Shown in pieces: positions 33,781-43,373 of a DNA stretch of 64,000 nucleotides (its first letter is position 1; every line of letters begins with the position of its first letter). This stretch comes from Rusavskia elegans (lineage: Eukaryota; Ascomycota; Lecanoromycetes; Teloschistales; Teloschistaceae): assembly GCA_011316305.1 (NCBI GenBank), contig SAUG01000020.1, positions 186,001 to 250,000 on the forward strand, read 5' to 3'. Both the position numbers and the translations under genes were made by a program. Below the pieces are notes generated by a model, which was not told where the DNA came from, did not search any database, and was given only the letters and a program-made list of their open reading frames with translations.

Positions 33781-35531
33781 ATAGAGGAATCGCCCGGAAA
33801 AGTAATTAATAAATATATAGTAAAAAGCTGGTCAGCCTATTATAACAATAATTACTATATCTACCTATTAGATAAGGAGGGGTTAGGATAGTACCCTAAG
33901 GAACCTATAGAAGCGCGAGAACTAAAGAGGCTAATAGTCGGATTTAAACTGTATAAAACCGAAAAATCTCTTACTACAGCGCTTAAGGTTAAAATCGGAG
34001 GTTAATAAATAATCGCTCTCGTAAATAGAGAGGAAAATAATAAAATTACAAGAGGATTTTACGATAAGATTAAAGGATATATCTACGGATAAATAACGTA
34101 TAACGACAGAGTACTGGATATTAAGGTTAAAACGAAATACGGATTAATTAGAGCAACGAACTTTACTATAATTAATAGCCAAAGAGACTATATAGTCCTA
34201 GAAAACGAGTAGAAAGAATTAATTTTAGGGAAAACGACCGAAAAAAATATAGTTAGTAAGAAAATAGAACCGCAGATAATATACCTCCTAGCCTATAAAA
34301 ATCTATTATATAAGGAATTAGACGTTAGGTCGATAATAACCTATTCCGATATCAAGGACTTAAATATAAAATTCAAGGAAGGCGGAAAAGTATAGGAAAC
34401 GCAGATTTAGAAGGAATACTATTAACTACTCTAAGAACTTGCGGAAAAATATAATAAAAGCGGGAAACTAATCTAACAGCTATAGATAGACTATATAAGA
34501 AAAGTTTATATAAGTATTGTTAAAGCTATAAATAAGATCGAATACTACGAACCTAATTAGGTAAATTAGGATAAGAGAACTCCAGACCTAACGTTTAGCG
34601 CTTAACCTAGGAGCGAAGACTTCGATTAGTTACTATCGCTATTATTATAGGACGAGATAGTATCTTAGGAGCAGGAGTTAGCGGAACTCTTAGAAGACCC
34701 GGAAATAACTTATAATATAGATACTTAAGCAGTTAAAATATAAAGATAGTAGAGAAGGAACCTTTCGCTAGACTTTCTTTAGGACCCTATAGTCTCTACG
34801 GGCTAAAAGAAGTTAAAATCTTTTAGGAACTAATCTAAATTATCCGAACCGAATATAGGAATTAACCTAATAGATACCTCTTATACGGCTAGTATAAAAC
34901 TACCGGAGGAGTAAAACGTAATAGGATCGTCGGTTTTATCGAGACGAGCTAGGATACGTTATTCCTAAACGACAAGGTTACTCTCGCGTCTATCTAAAAC
35001 GCGATAATAAGTAATAAGACGCTCTTATTTACCGAGGAGTCGACGAAGATCGGACTCCTAAGTAAGATATTTATTACGAATCTCTTTTTCGGAATTAAAA
35101 AAGGATTCGATACGGCGATAAGCCTCGGAGTACTTATCGAGAACGCTCGCGATATCGGAACGCAGTTTATTCTTTTTATCTTTAAAACGTTTCCCTAGTT
35201 AAAGGTTAGTAAGGAAAAATAAGCGGATACTAATATATAGGTAGTATTAGAGATTAAGAAATTATAGGATTTCTAAGCCCGAGTATATTTACCGTAGGTA
35301 TTACTACCGACCTCGACCTTATACTCTTTTAAAGAATTACGAGTATATAACGAATAAGGAAAAGGTATTTTAATCCCTCTCGATTAGATACGAACGAAGG
35401 ACTTTAGACGGTTTTCTCGGCAAGAACGTATAATAGAGATATTAATAGAATAGAAAGAGGAGGAAAAGAAACCCTTTTTATACCCTATAAATAATAACTA
35501 CGCTAGGTAAGAAGCGATATAGGGGGGGCCG

Positions 35532-35939
35532 TATTATATCTACGACTCTATAGAGGTTCCCTGGAGGATTAGCTAGATAAGCGAGCCTAATTATCTATAG
35601 CCGTCTATAGCCGCTATAGCCGCTACTCTTAGTAGGGCTTTTAGTATATAGCTACTATCGGCCTTTACGGCTACTCTTAATATATATATCGCTTATTACT
35701 CCTATAGATAGCTTCTCTTATTAGTCGTTAATATAATTATTAAATACGTTTCTACTATTCTCTTCTTAATTACTTTATAACGAAGATACCTTATAATATC
35801 GTAACTGTACTTCTACGGCTGTATAGGATTAGTTACGATAATCTATACTAGGATTCCCTTACTATTTAGTAGCTCGGACTACGTCTACGGCTGTAGCTAG
35901 GCTCGAGCGTAACGCCCTCTGATATACAGGGACGTTACA
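35532..35939 (+). repeat. 3' LTR of nested element 2 (408 bp)
   Basis: Begins TATTATATCT (mutated) and ends with the intact GGGACGTTACA, followed by GAAAT. Confidence 0.94.
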
Positions 35940-35988
35940 GAAATATCTATAGTAGTTCTTTTATATAGGTAATTAGGTTAGTCTATAG

Positions 35989-36398
35989 TATTACGTCCGC
36001 GACTCTATAGAGATTCTATAGAGGGATTAGTTAAATAAATAAGCCTAATTATCTATAGCCGCCTATAACCGATATAGCCGCCTTTCCTAATAGAACTTTT
36101 AGTAGACGGCTACCTGTCGGCCTTTATAGCTACTTTTAATATATATATCGCTTATTACTTCTATAGATAGTTTCTCTCGTTAGTTATTAATATAATTATT
36201 AAATACGTTTTTACTATTCTCTTTTTAATTACTTTATAACGAAGATACCTTATAATATTATAACTATACTTCTATAGGTATATTGGATTAATTATAATAA
36301 TCTATATTAGAATTCCTTTATTATTTAATAGTTCGGACTATATCTATAGCTATAGCTAGATTTAAGCGTAACGCCTTCTAATATATAGAGATATTATA
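35989..36398 (+). repeat. 5' LTR of nested element 3 (410 bp)
   Basis: Begins TATTACGTCC and ends GAGATATTATA, aligned with the other nested-family LTRs. Confidence 0.93.
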
Positions 36399-38928
36399 TT
36401 TTAATAATTTACTATATTAGTTTCGTTATCCTAACCTATAGATCGAAGCGATACTATTAAAGTAGTAATATTAAATATCTATAAAGGAGATAAAGAATCC
36501 TTAAAGCTATAGGTTATTTAGATAAATATCTACTTTATATTATATATAAACTAGTTTCTAAATAAAGTAATTAAGGTTTTATTTATAATATTATATCTAG
36601 GAAGGGCTATCTTTAATTAAATATAGCTTCGAATAGAAAATTATCTCGATAATCTAGAAAAATAGAAAGAAGATAAAATATTATAGATCTTCTATACCTT
36701 TAGTAATCTTATTATAGCTATAAAGAAAGCTTTCGGAAATAATAATAAGAATAGAATAATAGGAAAGAGACTAATAGTTCTAAAATAGTAGAAGTCGATA
36801 GCTATCTATACTATTTAGTTTAGAATATTAGTTTATAAAATAGACTAGGAAGATTTAGTTTTAAAAGTTTACTTCTATAAAGGATTCTAGACGAAAGTTA
36901 AAGAAGCTATAGCTATAATTAAAAAACTAGATTTATTAGTAGATTTTATCGAGCTTATAATAAAGATCGATACTAAGTAGTACGAAATATATTTAGATAA
37001 ATAGGTATTTAGTAAAATAGGACCCGCTAAAAGAAAATTTAGAGGAAACCTAATAGAACTCGATACTACCGAGACTAGAGAATTAAAAACTAAAGTTTAT
37101 TACTTATATAGAAAAATAGAATACTTTAAAAGGAATTACCTAACTAAAGAAATAACCGAGGTAACTAAATACTTTTTTAAAATAATAAAAGAATTACTTT
37201 ATAAATATATAGTAAAGAGCTAGTTAGTCTACTATAATAATATTTATCCTATCTATCTATTAGATAAGGCGGGGATAGGATATTATTCTAGAAAACTAAA
37301 AAAGATATAGGAAGTAAAGCCGATAATCGATTTTAAATTATATAAAACCGAAAAACCCCTTATAGTAATACTTAAGGTAAAAATCGGAAGTTAATAAATA
37401 ATAGCCTTTATAAATAGAGAAAAAGATAATAAAGTTATAAAGGGATTCTACGATATAATTAAAGGATATCTCTATAAACGAATAACTAAAGATAAAAGAA
37501 TTTTTAATATTAAAATTAAAATAAAAAATAGATTAATTAAAATAATAAGCTTTACTATTATTAAAAGTTAGAGAAGTTATATTATTTTAGAAAATAAATA
37601 AAAAGAATCGATTTCGAAAAAATCTATAAAAAAAAGTACTATAAATAAAAAAATAGAACTATAGATAATATATTTACTAGTTTATAAAAACCTTTTATAT
37701 AAGGAAATAGACGACGTTTTAGTAATAAATTACGATAATATTATCGAATTAAATAAAAGTTTTAAAAAAGGCGGAAAAGTTTAGGATATAAAAATTTAGA
37801 AAAAATATTATTATCTTTTCTAATAATTTACTAAAAAATATAATAAAAGTAGAAAAATAATTTAATAACTTTAGATAAACTATATACGGAAAGTATACTA
37901 GAGTATAGTTAGAATTATAGATAAAATTAAATACTATAAACTAAATTAAATAAACTAGAATAAAAGAATACCGAACCCGGTATTTAGTATATAATCTAGA
38001 AATAAAGAGTTTCATTAATATCTATCTTCGTTATTATAGGATAAAATAATTACTAAAGAATAAAATTTAGTAGAACTATTAAAGGAACCGGAAGTAACTT
38101 ATAATATAAATATATAAACTTTATAAAAGTAAAAGTAGAGAAATTTTTAATTAGACCTTCTTTAGATACCTACGCTCTCTATAGGTTAAAAAAAATTAAA
38201 ATCTTTTAAAAACCGATCTAAATTATCCGAATTAAAACTAGATACTAATTTAATAAAAGCCTTTTATATAACTAGTATAAAACTAATAGAAAAGTAAAAT
38301 ACGACCGGATTATTAAATTTATTAAAATAAGATAAAATATATTATTTCTAAATAATAAAATTACTTTTACGTTTATCTAAAGCGCGATAATAAGTAATAA
38401 AATACTTTTATTTACTAAAGAGCTAGTAAAAATCCGATTCCTAGATTAAATATTTATTACGAATTTTTTTTTCGGAATTAAAGAAAAACTCGATATAATA
38501 ATAAGTTTCGGAATATTTATTAAAAATACTAGTAATATTAGAACGGAGTTTATTTTTTTTTATTTTTAAAACGTTTCTTTATAAAGGTTAGTAAGATAAA
38601 AAAAATAAAAAAATAATATATAGATAGTATTAGATATTAGAAAATTATATAATTTTTAAGCCTGAATATATTTACTATAAATATTACTACTAATTTTAAT
38701 TTTATACTCTTTTAAAGGATTATAGATATATAGAAAATAAAAAAAAGATATTATAATTGCTTTTAACTAAATATAATAAAAGGATTTTAACCGATTTTTT
38801 TACTAAAAATATATTATAAAGATATTAAGAAAATAAAATAGAAAAAAAAAAAAAAAAGAAGGAAAATATTCTTTTTATACCCCGTAGAAAGATTATACGC
38901 TAGGTAAAAAGCGATATAAAAGGGGCTA

Positions 38929-39338
38929 TATTACGTCCGCGACTCTATAGAAATTCTATAGAAGGATTAGTTAAATAAGCGAACCTAATTATCTATAGCC
39001 GCCTATAGCCGATATAGCCGTTTTTCCTAATAGGACTTTTAGTAGATAGCTACCTATCGGCCTTTACGGCTATTTTTAATATATATATTACTTATTATTC
39101 CTATAGATAGTTTCTTTTATTAGTCGTTAATATAATTATTAAATACGTCTTTACTATTCTTTTTTTAATTACTTTATAATAAAGATACCTTATAATATTA
39201 TAACCGTATTTTTACGGGTATATAGGATTAGTTATAATAATTTATACTAGGATTCCTTTACTATTTAGTAGCTCGGACTATATCTACGGCTATAGCTAGG
39301 CTCGAACGTAATACCTTTTGATATACAGAGACGTTATA
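38929..39338 (+). repeat. 3' LTR of nested element 3 (410 bp)
   Basis: Begins TATTACGTCC and ends GAGACGTTATA, followed by TATAG. Confidence 0.93.
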
Positions 39339-39604
39339 TATAGCTTTATTAAAAATATATAATACCTAGTTTAAAGAACCGAAATTATAAAATTAAATAG
39401 TAATTCGCTAGACCTTTTAAAGTTTTTAAAAAAATTAATTTACTAGCCTACCGTTTTCGTTTACTAAATTTAATAAATCGACTATAGTCTATTATTTCGA
39501 TTATTTATCTAAAACCCGCGAAACCGCTTTATAAAAATCTCTACTAGCGATAGCTAATAGAACCTATTTTAATACCGGTAAATAAAATTAACTATCTAAT
39601 CGAA

Positions 39605-39800
39605 TATTTATTCCGCTGCTATAATTAGAACCGTCGAGGTAAAAGAATATTTACCGAATATCTAGTATAATACTAGGGCTTAAACGCCGAATATTAGCGG
39701 TAAAGGCCTAGAAAGATTATTTTAGACTAGCTAAAAGCGGAATTCGAAGCTATATAAACTCTAGCTAATTAGAACGAGTAGGAACGTTAGGTAGAATATA
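39605..39800 (+). pseudogene. Probable chromodomain remnant of the Gypsy element
   Basis: Read in one frame the segment gives RRGKRIFTEYLV-Y-GLNAEY-R-RP-KIILD-LKAEFEA, with stops at former Trp/Gln positions. This fits the pattern EYLVKWKGL...W-P of the C-terminal chromodomain found on integrases of fungal chromoviruses. Nested element 3 lies between it and the integrase core. Confidence 0.55.
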
Positions 39801-39904
39801 AAATATAAAAATAGCGCTAATTAATACCGTTTTTATTTCTTTTTTTTAATTTTTTCGGCTAGATTTATAATATATTTAGAATAAGATATATATTTATTAT
39901 AGAA

Positions 39905-40012
39905 GTCCTCTAGTATAGAGGTATAGTAAAGCCTATCTAACGTAATATTATAGACTAGTTATATTAGATAAAATCCGTTATTTAGATTCGAGCCCCGGCT
40001 ATATATATTAGG
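39905..40012 (+). ncRNA. tRNA-Asp-like relic (possible SINE or tRNA-derived segment)
   Basis: TCCTCTAGTATAGAGGTATA is very close to the 5' half of eukaryotic tRNA-Asp and includes a perfect A-box (TAGTATAGAGG, 39,911-39,921). GCCTATCTAACG follows where the anticodon arm would be. GATTCGAGCCCCGG (39,985-39,998) fits a B-box/T-arm with one G-to-A change. The TCCT and AGGA ends can pair. The A- to B-box distance is longer than in a plain tRNA, so an intron or a tRNA-derived SINE is possible. RIP has destroyed most stem pairing, so it is surely non-functional. Confidence 0.5.
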
Positions 40013-40158
40013 ATAATTCTATTTTTTAATTTTTTTATCTTTAACTTTAAACTATTTAAAGCTATTTAAATATTTAAATACCCTTTTTTAATATATATTA
40101 ATTGGAAAAGTAGAAGAATCCTTTTTAGAAATAAAAGGCTTTTTATAAAGCCGGTAAC

Positions 40159-40330
40159 TATTATAGTTATTTATTAGCTAGGTTCTTATTATATTAGCGG
40201 ACGCTAATTTAGAGTAGTTAACGTTATAGAGCTAGCTCTACTAGCCCTACTTCCTTTTTTACATATATAGTTTTTATGGATTATCTCAATATTATTACGA
40301 TTACCACATATCTACTGTGCACTCGCTTCA
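40159..40330 (+). repeat. 3' LTR (172 bp) of the Gypsy backbone
   Basis: Starts TATTATAG (mutated from TGTTACGG) and ends GCACTCGCTTCA. The inner part is RIP-converted and the outer ~75 bp are intact, the mirror image of the 5' LTR. It is followed directly by the target duplication GAATG. Confidence 0.93.
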
Positions 40331-41949
40331 GAATGATACAAAAATGGCTTTCCTTGGCGCTTGGGACAACCGCCTACCGGGATCCTTCCGTATTCCATTA
40401 TATCAGCCCAAAACGGGAGCCCTACGCTGGACTTGAGCGTAGTAGGTACTTGAGGTATTTTGTGGCCGTATTTGGATGTTGACACGTTATGAAGCTGTTG
40501 GTTAAGCCCCATATACTGTACCACCGGCTGGTGATTCGCGTGCTATACTACTGGATGTCACGACCACCTTCTTAACGGAGGACTGCCTTTTAGAATCAAG
40601 AGGCCGCTCCAGTGACCTTGGATACAGCCGAAGTCGATCAGATCCGGGATCAGGTCGGCCTAAAATGTAAGCTTGCGTCCGCGAATCTTTAGTCTTTTGA
40701 TGTTTGAGTCACGTTTGTCTGGTCAACATATTAAATGGTGTTCTTTTTCCACAGATCGAGACGTCGAATTCTCGATTTCAAGCATACGGCTAGACAGCTG
40801 GCATGTCGTTTTCATAGGCACTAGCAAGCTGTCTGATGATGTCCTCAGACTCTAGAAACAGATTGTCAGAGCTGCCTAAAACGATGGCTGCAACGCGTTG
40901 TTCCCCAAATACTTCAATGCCATACAGCGATCTCACCATTTATTCTTTCCTCCTTACGTGCTCTTTTAAGCAGAACTTCCATTCGCGTTCACTTTCTCAT
41001 GTTCTTTCCCCAAACGTTTGCTCCCCCCGATCGCCGTCAATTGATCGAGGATATCCAATTTCTTTCTTGTCAATGACCTGGATATTACCTAGCGAAAAAA
41101 TGCATTGGCGCGTTCTTCTCTCAACAATTGAATAAAGTCTTGGTCATGGGCTGATGTGCTGAACTTATTGTTTGACAGCAACAAGCGGAACTGTACATTC
41201 TCGTGATTTTGATATGTACATTTACTCACCAGGCCACTCTTGTCTAGATTGTTAGGGGTGGGGCAGGAGTGGTGGGGAGGGGGAGAGTGTATTGGGAGAG
41301 GATGGTTCGAGAATGGATGGTTGTTGTGGTCATGGGCTTGGAGCGGTCGGCTCTTGATAGCAGGGGGTGGGAGGGCTGTGGTTACTGAGATTGCGGGATG
41401 TGGCACAGTTTGCTAGGCAGTAGATCAGAAGGGCCGGGCTTGTGAGCGGAGGGCTGGGGCTCTGGGTCTGTACATTTTGTAGTAGTTAGTAAGGCAGGCG
41501 CTAAAGGGCAGGAGGAAGGTCAGTCGGAGGGTTGCCGTTTGTATCGGTGTTTGGAAAAGGGAAGGGCGTAAAACTTTGTTGAGTGCGGCCATGGTAGGCG
41601 TCGAATTTATGAAGTCGATGGAGCTCAACAATATTGTGCACTCGAGGTAGCAGTTGGCGCCTTGAGTCTCTTTGATTCTCTGTTGGGTCGTGGCCGCATA
41701 GCTCAGACCCTACAAGCCTGGCTTAAAGACATAATCACTAGAACCTTCAGTAGAATTCCTCGTGACCTTGCTGTCTCCTCTTGCACCTCTCTTCCATTAG
41801 AATTCCTCTTCACCTCGCTCTCGCTCTGGCTCATGCTCATGCTCATGCTCTCGCTGTCGCTTCTCCTGCACCTCCTGACGATGATTGGCAAGCCCGGCTC
41901 TGTCTATGAGGTTAACCAAATGCACATAGTTGGATCATCCTGGGAATAC
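40331..41949. other. Right flank of the nest, no supported gene
   Basis: Begins with the target duplication GAATG. RIP signature ends abruptly here. A G-rich tract (41,257-41,295, runs of GGGG, GGGG, GGGGG) could form a quadruplex. Open frames at 41,089-41,631 on the minus strand are low-complexity and unsupported. Confidence 0.4.
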
Positions 41950-42868
41950 CTACACCGTTTCTTGAATGACCTTCACTGGTTTGAGTCGGCTCTGAACGGA
42001 GCTTGCGAAAGCTGTTTTCAAAGCTCGCGCAAGCGAGCTTACGAAAGCCTTTGCCGCTGCTTCGTGACTCATTCGAAGATCGATGTCGTCGCCTGTGTCC
42101 AAATGGAAGTCACAGCCACAATAATGTGCCGAGTCAATATCTTCAGCATGAAACATGAAGCCTTCCCATATCGGGTCTTCCGGGGCCTTCGAGTTCGTGA
42201 ATCGATAGCACTTGACAGTTGGATCAAATGTGATATATATCTGACCAAGGTCGTCTTGGGGGCTTGGAACAGTGACGCCTTGCTGGCCAACTGATTGGAC
42301 TTCCATAGGCTGCTTTATAAGCGATGGCTTCAACCTCAGTCCTCAGTGCAAAGTCTCTAAAAGAACATAAGAACTTGTACTTGCATTGGGATACACCACG
42401 CCGCATCAGTTCCACTTCTCTCGCTCTCGACGATCTGTTGGAGAGTCGTTATGTCGCAGTTCAGGCCAGACATTTCAAGCTGCTTTATCTGCAGGGCCAC
42501 CGGCTTAAGAAGATCGATCGCTAGCATGTCGCTGTTGCGGGCGTGCACCGCGCGTAGATCGTTGATCCTTTGTGTCAGGACGTGTCTGGCTTCGTTGGCC
42601 CTCTTCGTCAAGCTAGCTGCGTCCTATTGAAGCTCGAATAGTTCCATCATCGCGCGCTCGAATGTGGGTGACATGGGTTCACCTCTCATTTCGAGTCGAT
42701 CTCAGCGGCGCAGACCTGGTCAGAAAGTTGTTTGTTGGCAGATTTAAATCTGAAAGTTAGGTATGGACCGTTTGTTTCAATTGTTTTTGCTTTTTTAGTG
42801 TCTGGCATTTCATTTGTCACAACAATCAACATTTGTTTAGTTCCTCGTTTGTGAATACGATTCTGCAC
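41950..42868 (-). pseudogene. Multiply broken orphan gene with nonsense and frameshift
   Basis: One protein can be followed through several lesions. The 5' part, with YLTFRFKSANKQLSDQ, ends in EIDSK at a TGA (42,686-42,688). Shifting by one base it continues RGEPMSPTFERAMMELFELQ, is stopped by TAG at 42,626-42,624, and continues in the same frame as DAASLTKRANEARHVLTQR to ERSGTDAAW. A plausible intron (GTGTAT...GACTGAG) then leads to LKPSLIKQPMEVQS and the end at 41,950. The TAG follows a Gln-rich context, so CAG to TAG (a C-to-T change as in RIP) is the simplest origin. The family is not recognised. The middle part is predicted coiled. A still more degraded AT-rich extension may reach 43,086. 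Confidence 0.6.
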
Positions 42869-43373
42869 GATTAAATAATCATTTTTATCATTGTTTGAAA
42901 TTTTTCGAATCCGTAAACTTCTCTCCTTTTGCGGATTCCTTGTTTTACTTTGAATACGAAGAGCGTTTTCGTAAAGTAGATCCTTGAATTGAGGTTATTC
43001 TTCACCAAGATAGAGAACTGATAGAGAACGATTGCGGCGCCCCAATACCAGAAGCGGGTTTTGCGGCATCGCCATGAAGGTACCACTACTTATACCACAA
43101 GCTGGGTTGGAAGCTCATGCAAGGGCAAAGTAGTTTTTCCTGACTGGTCTACCTCTCGACTGGCGACTTATCCAACGAAAACTGGGACATCGCACTGTTG
43201 CGGGAAGGTAACAAGAAGTCGCATGTCAATGCCCGCATAGACAAAGGCTGCTGGCTGCAGGCGCTGGATATTAACGAGCAAGCTCTTTCTCGTCGTCTGA
43301 TCTTCCCTTACCTATTGTGATTGACAAGTGCCTCGCAGTTTGTCCGTAGGTGGAGGATTTCCGAGAGTGCTAA

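Larger units (their letters stand above)
32582..35939 (+). mobile_element. Nested non-autonomous LTR element 2 (gag/protease only), least RIP-mutated copy
   Basis: 3,358 bp with LTRs at 32,582-32,989 and 35,532-35,939 (408 bp each) and the perfect target duplication GAAAT (32,577-32,581 and 35,940-35,944). It keeps far more CpA, TpG and GC than elements 1 and 3. Its gag is readable: segments NPEG-REDKIV, DSNKDRVIGRRLIVLKQQKS and a zinc-knuckle relic CYLYRKTGYLKRN (from a C-x2-C-x4-H-x4-C pattern, the later residues converted). A purine tract AGGGGGGG just before the 3' LTR is a good polypurine tract. No reverse transcriptase or integrase motif was found in its 2.5-kb interior. Confidence 0.95.
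35989..39338 (+). mobile_element. Nested non-autonomous LTR element 3 (gag/protease only), heavily RIP-mutated
   Basis: 3,350 bp with LTRs at 35,989-36,398 and 38,929-39,338 (410 bp each) and the perfect target duplication TATAG (35,984-35,988 and 39,339-39,343). It sits only 49 bp after the end of element 2, in the same orientation. Its degree of RIP resembles element 1. Confidence 0.95.
23172..40330 (+). mobile_element. Ty3/Gypsy LTR retrotransposon containing three nested insertions, RIP-mutated
   Basis: The element runs from TG at 23,172 to CA at 40,330, with 172-bp LTRs at each end and the 5-bp target duplication GAATG at 23,167-23,171 and 40,331-40,335. Its 17,159 bp contain three complete 3.35-kb LTR elements. 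Subtracting these and one target-site copy each leaves about 7,081 bp, a normal Gypsy size. The order is gag, protease, reverse transcriptase, RNase H, integrase, probable chromodomain, all on the plus strand, as expected for a chromovirus-type Ty3 element. CpA and TpG are almost absent and TAA/TAG codons litter every frame, the mark of RIP. No product can be made. Confidence 0.95.

Noticed and set aside
42022..42038. Small hairpin GCTCGC-GCAA-GCGAGC
   Set aside because: Lies within the coding part of the broken orphan gene (Ala/Leu codons); too short to claim an RNA element.
41662..42294. 210-codon plus-strand frame
   Set aside because: Overlaps the minus-strand broken orphan gene in antisense; it contains a low-complexity leucine/methionine run created by a CATGCT-type short repeat.
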